This document shows, one piece after another, positions 19,041 to 28,658 of a stretch of DNA of 64,000 bases. The notes under the pieces are model-generated. The model saw only the letters and a program-made list of their open reading frames with translations. It did no database searches and was not told where the DNA came from. The stretch's first letter is position 1; each line of letters starts with the position of its first letter. This DNA comes from Hyphomicrobium sp. Its GTDB lineage: Bacteria; Pseudomonadota; Alphaproteobacteria; Rhizobiales; Hyphomicrobiaceae. The stretch spans positions 2,930-66,929 of the forward strand of contig RXJH01000011.1 of assembly GCA_003987725.1 (NCBI GenBank), read 5' to 3'. A program made the translations under genes and the position numbers.

Positions 19041-19511
19041 TCAGGCGACGGTATACGTCGCCTCAATCGTGCGTCGGCCGTAGCGGGATCCATGCTTTTC
19101 GGCGTGGCGCTTCAAGAGCGCGACGTTCTTGAGGTTCGATTTGTAAGCCACATCGAACATGTCGCCGAAAACCGGGATGCTGCCGACGGCGGTGTCGATC
19201 GCCGTGTTCATCGCCATGCGCGCGATGAGCCAGCGCGGCGCGCCGAGGCGCCGGGCCTCCCAAATGATGTAGCTCGCGATCGCGCCCGAAATGGCGTCGC
19301 CGATGACAGGCACCAGGCCCAAAACGGCGTCGATCCCCATGACGATCTTCGTTCCGGGGATGCGAACGGCACTGTCGAGTACCTTCGCCAATGCCTCGAT
19401 GCGCGCGAAACTTTCGTCGAACTCACCCGCTGGAAGACTCGCTGCAAATTCGTCCTGGCCGAAGCGAGTTCGGTTCATTCTCGCGAATGCTGTCGGCATC
19501 GTCTCCCTCAT
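19041..19511 (-). CDS. DUF4112 membrane protein
   Basis: A 156-residue protein with the DUF4112 pattern: LDSAVRIPGTKIVMGIDAVL, GLVPVIGDAISGAIASYIIW, and SIPVFGDMFDVAYKSNLKN. Two hydrophobic stretches around residues 58-85 and 105-120 suggest a membrane association. Function of the family is unknown. ATG at 19511 is used, with alternatives four and eleven codons downstream. It is convergent with gyrB. Confidence 0.85.
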   Translation of the reverse strand: MRETMPTAFARMNRTRFGQDEFAASLPAGEFDESFARIEALAKVLDSAVRIPGTKIVMGIDAVLGLVPVIGDAISGAIASYIIWEARRLGAPRWLIARMAMNTAIDTAVGSIPVFGDMFDVAYKSNLKNVALLKRHAEKHGSRYGRRTIEATYTVA

Positions 19512-19627
19512 TCTATCTCCATCGGGAAACGAAATGTGGGAATGGCAAGTTCCTGCACAAGACCAGGGCCGGACCAGTGCGGCTCGAAAATCGTTCAGTT
19601 CAAGCGCTTTTCGGAAGTTTCATCCCC

Positions 19628-19714
19628 GTCATGCCGACGGAGGTCGGCACCCAATCAATCATCCACACGCGTTATCTTGATGCTTGTCTGGATCCCCGCC
19701 TGCGCCGGGATGAC
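19628..19714 (+). repeat. Intergenic inverted-repeat element (short, degenerate)
   Basis: The segment begins GTCATGCCGACGGAGG and ends GCCTGCGCCGGGATGAC; the ends are imperfect inverted copies of each other, and TGGATCCCC lies inside the right arm. The same words (GTCAT at the start, GGATCC inside, ATGAC at the end) frame the two longer elements at 47126 and 55255, suggesting a related family. Confidence 0.6.
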
Positions 19715-19757
19715 GGTGAGTGACGCATTTTCGTCGACGCGCATCCGTCGAAAGCGC

Positions 19758-21548
19758 TCAGGTCGTGCGTTTTCTGGGAAATGCGCGCGTTACCGTTCCC
19801 GCCTTTTTGGCAGCGCCCTGAAGTTCGGTGCGGAATTCATCGCGCTTCTCGTGAATGGACGCGATGACGGGGCCGGTCGGAACGCCGAGACCGACGAGTG
19901 CGGCTTCCGAGAGCTGGAGACTCGCCTCGATCGTTTCCGGCACTGCATCGTTGACGCCGATCTCGTAGAGATGGCGCGCATGGGCCGCGTCCTTCGCGCG
20001 CGAGACGATGAGCAGGTTCGGATGACGAGCCCTCAGAACTTTAACGATGGCATCGATTTCGGCTTCCTTGTGGATCGTGATGATTGCCGCCTTGGCGGTA
20101 TCGAGGCCGCAATGCTCGAGGAATTCGACGTACGTCACGTCGCCGTAGAACACGGGCTTGCCTTCCTGCCGCGCGTTGGCGACGAGGTTTGGCGCGCGAT
20201 CGACGGCGATGTAGGAGATCTTGTGTTCGGCGAGCATGTCGCCGATTAGCTGTCCGACCCGGCCGTAGCCTACGACGAGGGCCTTGACGCTGCCGTCGCT
20301 GACTGGCGTGACCGTCAATGCCGGATCGATTGTCGGCGGCGGGATATAGCGCTTGGAGAGCTTGCGGCCAATCCTGGCGCATGCGGGGATCAGCACCATC
20401 GTCAACGCCACCGCGGTCAGCAGTACGGTCAAGAGGTCGTGATTGACGAGTCTTGACTCGTACGCGAGCGTCAGGATTACGAAGGCAAATTCGCCGCAGG
20501 GCGCGAGCAGCGCGGCCGATTCAAACGCTGTCGGTTTCGAGATGCCGAAGAGGCGTGCCAATCCGTAGATGATCAGGAATTGAGGAACGATAAGGGCGAC
20601 GGTCGTTGCGAGGATTGGGCCTGGATGGGACAGCAACGCGTGCACGTCGAGCTGCGAGCCGACCGAGAAGAAGAACACGCCGAGCAGGAGTGATTTGATC
20701 GGTTCGACGGTCGCCTGCACGGCGCGCCGGAATTCGGTTTCAGCCAGCAGCAGGCCGGCGACGAAGGCTCCGAGCGCCATGGACAGACCTGCCGCGGCCG
20801 TCACGAAGGCGGTGCTGACTGCGACGAACAAGGTCGAAGCGATGAAGAGATCGGCGTTGTGGGTCTGCGCGACAAGGCGGAAGAGCGGCTGCAACAGAAA
20901 GCGGCCGACGACGACGATAACGATCAGTGCGATGGCAGCCTGGACCAGCGCCGTCACAATTCCGGTGAGGATCGACGTGTCGTTTCCAGGTTGAAGAACG
21001 CTAATCAGGATGAGGATCGGAACGACGGCGAGATCTTGAAACAGAAGGATCGAGAAGGTCGTTCGTCCGACAGAGGTCGACAGCCGCTTCTGCGTCGCCA
21101 GGAGTTCGATGACGATGGCAGTCGAGGACAGGCAGAGTGCAGCGCCGATGATGAGCGCTATGGCCGGCGGCTGGCCGAGCGCATAGGCAACCAAGGCGAT
21201 GAGGGCCCCCGAGACGATGACCTGAGCCCCGCCGAGTCCGAACACCAGGCGCCGCATCGTCGATAGGCGTTCGAAAGAAAGCTCGAGGCCGATGATGAAG
21301 AGTAGGAAGACGACGCCCCATTCGGCGAATTTCGATAATCGTTCGGGGTCCGTGATCGTCAGCCAGGAGATCTGGGGCAGGTAGGGTGTCAAGGAGCCGA
21401 GGCCCCCGCCGCTCAGAAAGGCGCCGGATAGAAGAAATGCAAAGACCGTACTGATGCCGATGCGGTGCAAAACGGGGACGACTACGCCTGCCGTGCCTAA
21501 AACTAGTAGTGCGTCCTTGTAGCTAGCCAGTTCACCCGCAGCAGACAT
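19758..21548 (-). CDS. CPA2-family cation:proton antiporter with RCK domain (KefB-like)
   Basis: A 596-residue transporter with 11-13 hydrophobic segments over residues 10-385 and a cytoplasmic nucleotide-binding RCK_N domain starting ALVVGYGRVGQLIGDML near residue 420. It has the Na/H exchanger motifs GLELSFERLSTMRR and LCLSSTAIVIELL. This architecture fits KefB/KefC-like potassium/proton antiporters gated by NAD(H) or other ligands. No KefF/KefG partner is adjacent. The sequence does not settle whether K+ or Na+ is moved. Confidence 0.9.
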   Translation of the reverse strand: MSAAGELASYKDALLVLGTAGVVVPVLHRIGISTVFAFLLSGAFLSGGGLGSLTPYLPQISWLTITDPERLSKFAEWGVVFLLFIIGLELSFERLSTMRRLVFGLGGAQVIVSGALIALVAYALGQPPAIALIIGAALCLSSTAIVIELLATQKRLSTSVGRTTFSILLFQDLAVVPILILISVLQPGNDTSILTGIVTALVQAAIALIVIVVVGRFLLQPLFRLVAQTHNADLFIASTLFVAVSTAFVTAAAGLSMALGAFVAGLLLAETEFRRAVQATVEPIKSLLLGVFFFSVGSQLDVHALLSHPGPILATTVALIVPQFLIIYGLARLFGISKPTAFESAALLAPCGEFAFVILTLAYESRLVNHDLLTVLLTAVALTMVLIPACARIGRKLSKRYIPPPTIDPALTVTPVSDGSVKALVVGYGRVGQLIGDMLAEHKISYIAVDRAPNLVANARQEGKPVFYGDVTYVEFLEHCGLDTAKAAIITIHKEAEIDAIVKVLRARHPNLLIVSRAKDAAHARHLYEIGVNDAVPETIEASLQLSEAALVGLGVPTGPVIASIHEKRDEFRTELQGAAKKAGTVTRAFPRKRTT

Positions 21549-21783
21549 CCGCTCTCCTCAAAAGATTCATATCACTATTCACTATGGCCGCCCGAGAAGC
21601 CGGATACCACTGGACAATTTCGTTTTGTCTCTGGAGCGGGACTTTTTTGCAGCGTCTACAACCTCAACTTTCTGTTTCGATATCGGCGGTGCGGGGCGGC
21701 GCTTAACGTGACCTTAGCCAACGCTCGATAACAATGGTCGGATAGATCCCCGCTTTTCCTGTCCAGATCAGGCTTATTCGAGC

Positions 21784-24180
21784 TTGAGCGGCAAAGGGCG
21801 AATTCCGCCTTCGAGGTTCGACGTGTTGCGCGCCATCGCTGCAGCCTTGCGTTTTGCACTTTGGCTGATCCGCAGAATGCTGTTCGGCGGCCCGCGCGTT
21901 GCTGCGCCCGAACCGGGGCCAACGCTGCCCGGTTCTTTTCAGTCCGTTGCGCAGCAAGCCTTTCGATTTGACGACGAAGCTGGCGATGCTGCCCAACTGC
22001 AGGCGCAACCATCGCAACGACCGCCGCCGTCGCCGCCGGTTATCGCACGGCGCGAATGGCGGGCCCGCTTGAAGCTCAAATACCGCTTAGCGCTTGGCGC
22101 AGGCGTGCTCGGCACGGGCGTGCTGATGCTGACCTTCGCCGTGATGATGGTTTATTATACGGTCGTATTTCCCGATCCGCTTGCTATTCGCAATTCCGCG
22201 CATGCGCCGCTAGTCCGCATCTTGGCGCGCGACGGCTCGACGCTGACGGAGCGTGGTGCGCCGCGCGAATATGTGTCGCTCGATCAGCTCGGAAAACTCG
22301 TCCCGGCAGCGGTCGTCGCTACGGAGGATCGTCGCTTCTTCGATCACTATGGAGTCGATCCGGCCGGCATGATCCGCGCGATGTTTGCAAACTTGCGCGC
22401 GGGCCGCTTCGCGCAAGGCGGCTCGACGCTGACCCAGCAGCTGGCGAAGAACCTCTTTCTCACTCAGGACCGGACGCTGACGCGAAAGGTCGCCGAACTC
22501 GGGCTTGCGCTGTGGCTCGAGATCAGGCTCTCGAAGCCTGAAATCCTCGAGCTCTACCTGAATCAAGTCTACTTCGGCGGCGGTGCTTACGGAGTGGAAG
22601 CTGCGAGCCGGAGATATTTCGACAAGCCCGCCCGCGAGCTGACGTTGCCGGAAGCGGCGCTGATCGCGGGCTTGCTCAAGGCGCCTTCCAAATATTCGCC
22701 GGCCGCGAGCCCTGGAGCGGCGCGGGCGCGTGCGCGCGTCGTCATTGCGAAAATGTTCGATGCGGGCTTCATCTCCGAAGCGCAGGAGACGCAAGCGCTG
22801 GCGCAGACACTGGTCTTCAACGAGCAGAAGATGGCCAAGACGTCCGTCGATGCAGGCTACGTGGTCGATTACGTCGTCGATCAGCTGCAGGCGATCACGG
22901 GTGGTGACGACGTGGATCTCGTCGTCGAGACGACAATCGACAAAGCACTGCAGCGCCGCACGCAGGAAATCGTCGCGGATAGTTTGGAGCAGAAGGGTAC
23001 GGCGTTCGGCGCAAGTCAGGCGGCCGTCGCCGTGCTCGACAGCGACGGGGGCATCCGCGCGCTTGTCGGCGGCCGCGATTATGCCGACAGCCAGTTCAAT
23101 CGTGCGGTCAAGGCGAAGCGCCAGCCGGGCTCGGCGTTCAAGCCGTTCGTCTATCTCGCGGCGCTGCATCGCGGCATGACGCCGGAGACCGTTGCGAATG
23201 ACGCGCCGATCACGATCGGCGGCTGGTCGCCGAAGAACGATAAGAACGAGTACGCTGGGCCGATCACCCTCCGCCGCGCTTTGGCGCAGTCGGTCAACAC
23301 GGTTGCGGTGCGGCTCAATCAGGATATCGGGCGGGGCACGGCGGCCGATCTCGCCGAGCGCCTCGGCATCAAATCGGAATTGCGCGAAGGACCCGCGCTG
23401 GCGCTTGGGACGTCGGAAGTGACGCTTCTCGAGCTGGCGGGTGCCTACACGGCATTCTCGAACGGCGGTGAGGTCGTCGAACCGCACGTTATCGTCAAGG
23501 TCTCGACGGGCGCGGGCCGCGTGCTTTTCGAAGCCCGGCCGCCGGTCAAGGATCACAGGATCGCGGAGGCGGACCGGCTCGGGGCGCTGAACGACATGTT
23601 GAATGCGGCAGTCGTCTACGGGACGGGGAAGCGAGCTGCGCTGCCGGACCGGCCGGTTGCGGGCAAGACTGGGACGACGCAGGATTTTCGCGATGCCTGG
23701 TTCATTGGTTACACGAGCCATCTGACGGCGGGCGTGTGGGTCGGCAATGACAACGGCAAGCCGATGAACCGCGCGACCGGCGGTACGCTTCCCGCCGAAA
23801 TCTGGAAGCAGGTCATGCGTGTCGCGCACGAAGGTTTGGCGCCCGAGCCGCTGCCGGGGACCGTTATCGGGAGCGCAGACGCGGACGCGGCCGACTTCGG
23901 TATCAATCCGCTCGTAACGGCGTCGACTGCGATGCGGCCGCCGCGCGTCGTCGAGGGGAAAGAGGTTCTGCCATCGGCGCCGCGGCGTGAGGCGCAAGCG
24001 GATGGCGGGCGACGCCTGGCGGGTGCGGGAAATCATCCCGCCGAACAGATCGACGATAATTTCATCGCGCGTGCGGTTTCGGCGACGCCGGACGAGGCGA
24101 AGGCCGCGACGGGCGCCGCACCCAATGCGACGCTTGCCGAACAACGGAATGGCTTTTTGTCATTCACCAACTGGTGGTGA
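21784..24180 (+). CDS. Penicillin-binding protein 1A
   Basis: A 798-residue class A PBP. A cytoplasmic region of about 95 residues is followed by one transmembrane helix near residues 105-128. The glycosyltransferase domain has the catalytic glutamate in ATEDRRFFDHYGVD, plus GGSTLTQQLAKNLFL. The transpeptidase has SxxK (PGSAFKPF), SVN (AQSVNTVAV) and KTGTT. It polymerises and crosslinks peptidoglycan. The start is TTG at 21784; downstream ATG codons would remove part of the cytoplasmic tail, so the exact start is uncertain. Confidence 0.94.
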   Translation: MSGKGRIPPSRFDVLRAIAAALRFALWLIRRMLFGGPRVAAPEPGPTLPGSFQSVAQQAFRFDDEAGDAAQLQAQPSQRPPPSPPVIARREWRARLKLKYRLALGAGVLGTGVLMLTFAVMMVYYTVVFPDPLAIRNSAHAPLVRILARDGSTLTERGAPREYVSLDQLGKLVPAAVVATEDRRFFDHYGVDPAGMIRAMFANLRAGRFAQGGSTLTQQLAKNLFLTQDRTLTRKVAELGLALWLEIRLSKPEILELYLNQVYFGGGAYGVEAASRRYFDKPARELTLPEAALIAGLLKAPSKYSPAASPGAARARARVVIAKMFDAGFISEAQETQALAQTLVFNEQKMAKTSVDAGYVVDYVVDQLQAITGGDDVDLVVETTIDKALQRRTQEIVADSLEQKGTAFGASQAAVAVLDSDGGIRALVGGRDYADSQFNRAVKAKRQPGSAFKPFVYLAALHRGMTPETVANDAPITIGGWSPKNDKNEYAGPITLRRALAQSVNTVAVRLNQDIGRGTAADLAERLGIKSELREGPALALGTSEVTLLELAGAYTAFSNGGEVVEPHVIVKVSTGAGRVLFEARPPVKDHRIAEADRLGALNDMLNAAVVYGTGKRAALPDRPVAGKTGTTQDFRDAWFIGYTSHLTAGVWVGNDNGKPMNRATGGTLPAEIWKQVMRVAHEGLAPEPLPGTVIGSADADAADFGINPLVTASTAMRPPRVVEGKEVLPSAPRREAQADGGRRLAGAGNHPAEQIDDNFIARAVSATPDEAKAATGAAPNATLAEQRNGFLSFTNWW

Positions 24181-24201
24181 GCCGGGGTCAGCTCTCCGGG
24201 C

Positions 24202-24990
24202 TCAGCTCTGGGTCTGGCCGTGCGCCGGTCCGTAGCGGTGCAGATCGGGACCCAGAACCTGCAACCATTGCTTCGCGCTTTCGAAGTCGGGGCAGATTTT
24301 CTTGACGAGCGCCCAGAAGCGCGGCCCGTGGTTCATCTCGGAGAGATGGGCGACTTCGTGCGCGGCGACGTAATCCAAGACAAAGGGCGGCGCCAGGATC
24401 AGGCGCCACGAGAAGGACAGCGCGCCTGTCGTCGAGCACGAGCCCCAACGGCTCGTCTGATCGCGAATGGCGATGCGCGTTGCCTTCACGGCGAGAGGAC
24501 GCGCGTGCTTTGCGACGCTGGCGGCGAGATCGCGCTTGGCTTCGTCGAAAAGATAACGCGTGAGCCGGTCGGGCGCGCGCTCCGTGTCACCCGGCACGAT
24601 GATCGTCGGGCGAGTGCCTTGACGATCGTCGACGGAGATCAAGCGCGTCTTGCGGTTGCCCGTGAATGAAATCGTATGCGGCACGCCGCGGAGCGGCATC
24701 GCTGCGGCGTCTTCGAACGGAACGTGGTTCGGAAGACTGTCGAGACGGGCGCGCACCCAATCGATGTGACGATTGAGGAACGTACCTGCTTCATCGAGAT
24801 CGCATTGAAGAGGCAGCGTGACGATCACCGCCCGCCGCGTGCGGCTGACGCGCAACGTCAAGCGGCGTGCTCCCGGATGACGGCGGACTTCCAACTCAGC
24901 GCCGATGTCCTCGAGACGAACCGATCGCGATTTTGAACTCAGGTCGATGGCGCGATGTCCATTTATGATCCTCATGCGCTCTGCCCCCAA
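24202..24990 (-). CDS. SprT/YgjP-like zinc metallopeptidase (M48-type fold)
   Basis: A 262-residue protein of the YgjP/DUF45 family. It carries the conserved TSRWGSCSTTGALSFSWRL block and the zinc motif HEVAHLSEMNHGPRFW (HExxH plus a downstream histidine). The family is predicted to be a soluble zinc-dependent peptidase; natural substrates are not well established. The ATG at 24990 gives the normal N-terminus; a second Met is five codons downstream. It is convergent with the PBP1A gene. Confidence 0.9.
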   Translation of the reverse strand: MGAERMRIINGHRAIDLSSKSRSVRLEDIGAELEVRRHPGARRLTLRVSRTRRAVIVTLPLQCDLDEAGTFLNRHIDWVRARLDSLPNHVPFEDAAAMPLRGVPHTISFTGNRKTRLISVDDRQGTRPTIIVPGDTERAPDRLTRYLFDEAKRDLAASVAKHARPLAVKATRIAIRDQTSRWGSCSTTGALSFSWRLILAPPFVLDYVAAHEVAHLSEMNHGPRFWALVKKICPDFESAKQWLQVLGPDLHRYGPAHGQTQS

Positions 24991-25166
24991 AAGCCGACGC
25001 GCATCCTATCGATGCAACGAAGTGCCGTTCGCGTGTGCCGGATCAATACAGCACCAAGATGACCTAACAAGGTTCGGCCCCTTGCTCCAGCAGCAATGTC
25101 TGGAGTGAAGTCTCCAGCATGTGAAAGTGTGGCGCTCCGGTCTCAGGAACGAATCGCCGCGAATGT

Positions 25167-25772
25167 TTAATGAATTGCTTTTTCGATCGCGAGTGCGAGC
25201 TGATCGACATCGTTCGTGTGCGGGATCGGCGCGGCCAATTTGCCGTCCTTGCCCATCAGGTAGAAGATCGCCGAGTGATCGATGCTGTAGTGCGAAGGGT
25301 CCTTTGCGTCAGGAACTTTCTGGTAAAAAACCCGATAGGCTTTTGCCGCCGCGGCAACCTCGCTCTCGCTTCCCGTCAGGCCGACGAGGCGCGGATGGAA
25401 GCTTTTAAGGTATGTCGCGAGCCGCTCTGGCGTATCCTCCGCCGGGTCGAGCGTGATGAACACCGGCACGACGTCGTTCGCACGGCTGCCAAGCTTATCG
25501 AGCGCCGCCGACATCACCTGGAGACCAGCAGGGCAAATATCGGGACAATTTGTGTAACCAAAGAAGACGAGCATATAGCGACCGAGGAAGTCCTTCTCGG
25601 TTACGCGCTTACCGTGCTGATCGACGAGGCTGAACGGTCCCCCTACGGCCGGCACACCGGTCACCTGGGTCTCCGTATTCGTCCCTGGAGTTGGAACCTT
25701 AAGCGCAATAAACCCAAGAGCGGCGCCAGTCAGAAGGCCTGCGAAGATCATCCCAATCGTCGTGCGGTTCAT
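25167..25772 (-). CDS. SCO1/SenC copper chaperone for cytochrome oxidase
   Basis: A 201-residue thioredoxin-fold protein with an N-terminal membrane anchor (TIGMIFAGLLTGAALGFIAL). It has the copper-binding CPDIC motif in FGYTNCPDICPAGLQVM and the distal histidine in YSIDHSAIFYLM. SCO proteins deliver copper to the CuA or CuB site of cytochrome oxidase. It is divergent from the ActS-like sensor gene; in Rhodobacter a SenC/PrrC gene likewise neighbours regB and regA, and SCO influences signalling through RegB. Confidence 0.95.
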   Translation of the reverse strand: MNRTTIGMIFAGLLTGAALGFIALKVPTPGTNTETQVTGVPAVGGPFSLVDQHGKRVTEKDFLGRYMLVFFGYTNCPDICPAGLQVMSAALDKLGSRANDVVPVFITLDPAEDTPERLATYLKSFHPRLVGLTGSESEVAAAAKAYRVFYQKVPDAKDPSHYSIDHSAIFYLMGKDGKLAAPIPHTNDVDQLALAIEKAIH

Positions 25773-25907
25773 AAGCTTGATGTCTCCGTCGCCCTTTGGG
25801 TAAGAATGAAGCTAAGCTGATAAGATGTCGCCTTTCTAATGCAGGCGTGCAAGCGCGAGCGATATGCGGCTTGCCGTCACGACTTCGAAACCGGATTCAT
25901 CGATCTC

Positions 25908-27305
25908 ATGAGTATGCCTACTGATAGCGCGCCCGCGCCGGTTCTCAAAGGCATCGTAAACGAGCGCGAGAGCCAGCTCCGTCTCATGACGAGCGTTCGC
26001 TTGCGCTGGATGGCCGTGCTCGGTCAGCTTGCGGCGATCGCGGCGGTGACGTTGCTCTACGGCTTCCCCTTAAACATTGGAAGCTGTCTCGTGCTCATCG
26101 CGCTGTCGGCGTGGTTGAACGTCTTCCTGTCGATCCGGTTTCCGGTTCGCTATCGGCTCAGCACACGGCAGGCGCTCACTCTCCTCCTCTACGACGTCAT
26201 TCAGCTCGCGGGTCTTCTCTACCTGACGGGCGGTATTCAAAATCCGTTTTCGGTTTTGCTCGTTGCACCCGTCACGGTCGCAGCCGCGACGCTGCCGCCG
26301 CGCTATACGGTGGTCCTCGGTTCAGCCGTGATCGCGATCGGCATGCTTCTCATCAACCATCATTATCCGCTGCCGTGGCGGGAGGGGACGCGTTTCGAAC
26401 TGCCGACCGACTACAAGATCGGCATGCTGCTGGCGACGATCGCGTCCATGGTTTTCATGGCTTTCTTCACATGGCGATTGAACAAGGAATCGCGGCAGAT
26501 GTCGGCCGCATTGGCGGCGACGGACATGGTGCTCGCCAGCGAGCAGCGGCTGCACGCGCTCGACGGACTGGCGGCGGCGGCCGCGCACGAACTCGGCACG
26601 CCACTGTCGACGATCGCGCTCGTCGCCAAAGAACTCGAGCATGAGCTCGGCAGCGACAGCCGCTATCGCGAGGACCTGCAGCTTCTTCACAGTCAGGCTC
26701 GACGCTGCCGGGAAATTCTGCAGAAGCTGACGCGTAAGCCCGACGAGCAGGATCCCATGCACGCGAGCCTCAGCGTCGCGGAACTGCTGGAAGAGGCATC
26801 GGCGCGGCACAGGAGCGCGGGCAAGCGCATCATCATTTCGGCAAATCCGTTGCCGGGCCTCGACGACGAAGTGAGGATCGAGCCCGTCGCGCATCGCCGT
26901 CCCGGCGTCATCTACGGTCTCGGCAATCTCATCGAGAATGCGATCAGCTTTGCGAACTCGGAGGTGCAGATCACCGCGCGCTGGAATGGGTCTCACGTGT
27001 ACTTCACCATCAGCGATGACGGCCCGGGCTTTGCGCCGGAGATGATGGACAGTATCGGCGAGCCCTACGTGACGACGCGGCGCTTCGAGGACAAAGGCGA
27101 ACACGGCCACTCGGGCTTGGGGCTTGGCCTCTTCATAGCCAAGACGCTTCTGGAGCGTTCTGGGGCGACCGTGACGTTCTCGAACCTCACGCCCCCCCGG
27201 CATGGCGCCAATGTCCAGATCTCATGGCCAAGAACCGCTTTCGAGCTGCCGCCGGGCGCTTTCGCGTGGCCGGGACGGCGTGCCTCGGCAACTAAAGTGG
27301 CATAA
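25908..27305 (+). CDS. actS: Redox sensor histidine kinase ActS/RegB
   Basis: A 465-residue membrane kinase with six hydrophobic segments, the quinone-binding loop TGGIQNPFSVLLVAPV and the H-box AAAAHELGTPLSTIALVAKE. The phospho-acceptor is His227. The redox-active cysteine of RegB is present as Cys267 in RRCREILQKL. The spacing of 40 residues equals the His225-Cys265 spacing of Rhodobacter RegB. The C-terminal ATPase has DDGPGFAPEMM and GLGLGLFIAKTLLERSGA. ATG at 25908 matches the family N-terminus; an upstream ATG at 25839 would add 23 residues. Confidence 0.94.
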   Translation: MSMPTDSAPAPVLKGIVNERESQLRLMTSVRLRWMAVLGQLAAIAAVTLLYGFPLNIGSCLVLIALSAWLNVFLSIRFPVRYRLSTRQALTLLLYDVIQLAGLLYLTGGIQNPFSVLLVAPVTVAAATLPPRYTVVLGSAVIAIGMLLINHHYPLPWREGTRFELPTDYKIGMLLATIASMVFMAFFTWRLNKESRQMSAALAATDMVLASEQRLHALDGLAAAAAHELGTPLSTIALVAKELEHELGSDSRYREDLQLLHSQARRCREILQKLTRKPDEQDPMHASLSVAELLEEASARHRSAGKRIIISANPLPGLDDEVRIEPVAHRRPGVIYGLGNLIENAISFANSEVQITARWNGSHVYFTISDDGPGFAPEMMDSIGEPYVTTRRFEDKGEHGHSGLGLGLFIAKTLLERSGATVTFSNLTPPRHGANVQISWPRTAFELPPGAFAWPGRRASATKVA

Positions 27306-27462
27306 GCCGCCGATTTGGCACGAATGGCCGACCTTTTTTTGCTCCGTTAGTAACCTTTTAGGCTGCTTTTTGCTTGCCTAAGGGGTTGCAGCCGGGTAGG
27401 CGGCGTTGGATTATGGCCGTCGTGAAAAAAGCAACGGATAATAATAGATCCGGGAGGCTCCT

Positions 27463-28029
27463 TTGGTTACCGAAGACCTGTCATTCAAACAGGATGAATT
27501 GCCGGCCGACCGCTCGTTGGTCATCATCGACGACGACAGGTCATTCCTGCAACGTTTGGCGCGCGCCATGGAGCTTCGCGGCTTCGAGGTCCGTTTCGGC
27601 CATTCGGTTGCTGAAGGCGTCGATCTCATCCGCGAAAAGGCGCCGGCCTTCGCCGTCGTCGACATGCGTCTCGAAGACGGCTCCGGCCTCGACGTTATCG
27701 CCGAGCTCGCGCGGGCCCGTCCCGATGCGCGTGCGATCGTTCTCACCGGCTACGGCAACATCGCAACAGCGGTTTCGGCCGTGAAGCTCGGCGCCGTCGA
27801 TTATCTCGCGAAGCCCGCGGATGCCGACGATGTCACCGACGCGCTGCTTGCGCCGACCGATTCGAAGGCGCCGCCGCCCGAGAATCCGATGTCGGCCGAC
27901 CGCGTGCGCTGGGAGCACATCCAACGCGTCTACGAACTTTGCAATCGCAATGTCTCGGAAACGGCGCGCCGGCTGAACATGCATCGCCGTACTCTGCAAC
28001 GCATCCTGGCGAAGCGCGCACCGAAATAA
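27463..28029 (+). CDS. actR: Redox response regulator ActR/RegA
   Basis: A 188-residue response regulator. The receiver domain has the acidic pocket (IIDDDRSFL) and phospho-acceptor Asp67 in VVDMRLEDGSGL, and the C-terminal Fis-type helix-turn-helix is NVSETARRLNMHRRTLQRI, nearly invariant in RegA orthologs. The start is TTG at 27463, supported by GGGAGG just upstream. It regulates respiration, carbon and nitrogen metabolism genes in response to redox state and is paired with the kinase 157 bases upstream. Confidence 0.94.
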   Translation: MVTEDLSFKQDELPADRSLVIIDDDRSFLQRLARAMELRGFEVRFGHSVAEGVDLIREKAPAFAVVDMRLEDGSGLDVIAELARARPDARAIVLTGYGNIATAVSAVKLGAVDYLAKPADADDVTDALLAPTDSKAPPPENPMSADRVRWEHIQRVYELCNRNVSETARRLNMHRRTLQRILAKRAPK

Positions 28030-28045
28030 AGCGGCTGCGCTCTTT

Positions 28046-28543
28046 TCATTCCATTCCGAAACCCGGATCGCGCTCGGCGTGCAACCGCATCGACGCCGTG
28101 CGCGCGAGCGCGATCGTCACGGCCTTCCGCCGGGCGGCCGGCAATGGATGCTGTGGCGGCGTTCGCACCATCTCGCCCGCGTAGGCGTCGGCGAAGATCA
28201 ATCCGGTATCGACTGGTAGAATGTCCGTCGGGAAGTCCGGTGCGACCGCGAAGAGAAGCGCATCGCAGTAGTCGCGATACTCGTGCCATTTTTGATCGGC
28301 CCGGAAGTCGGCAATACTCGACTTGATTTCAACAATCCAGATCTCGCCGTCGCGGCGGATGGCAAGGACGTCGGCGCGGCGTCCGTTGGCGAGGGAGACT
28401 TCGCTGACGCTTTCGAAGTCGAGCGAACGGAGCAGCCGTTGCGTGCCGCGCAGGATGGTGCGGGCGCGTTCATAATCCCGGGTCTTTTCAGCCGAAAGGA
28501 CGGGTGGGTAAGGATTCGTTGCGGAAGGCCTATCCTCGGTCAT
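28046..28543 (-). CDS. mmcB: MmcB-family DNA repair protein (PD-(D/E)XK-like nuclease)
   Basis: A 165-residue protein. It has the nuclease-like core GRRADVLAIRRDG and IWIVEIKSSIADFRADQKWHE, in which D, E and K form the PD-(D/E)XK signature. MmcB in Caulobacter is part of the mitomycin C damage response. ATG at 28543 is chosen; a longer in-frame extension reads into the divergent gene's promoter region. It is convergent with actR, with a 16-base gap. Confidence 0.88.
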   Translation of the reverse strand: MTEDRPSATNPYPPVLSAEKTRDYERARTILRGTQRLLRSLDFESVSEVSLANGRRADVLAIRRDGEIWIVEIKSSIADFRADQKWHEYRDYCDALLFAVAPDFPTDILPVDTGLIFADAYAGEMVRTPPQHPLPAARRKAVTIALARTASMRLHAERDPGFGME

Positions 28544-28658
28544 GGTGCCGCCATTATGCCCGTGCGACTGTTGCTGACAAGCGGGCGCGGGGGCGGCCTC
28601 TTCGTCGCCCAGCATGCCATGCGAATAGTCGTCAGTCTCCAGGGGAGAGGTCGTGCGA

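Noticed and set aside
22210-24144. 644-residue minus-strand frame opposite the PBP1A gene
   Set aside because: Antisense shadow of a well-supported gene; composition is dominated by Arg and Asp with no motif.
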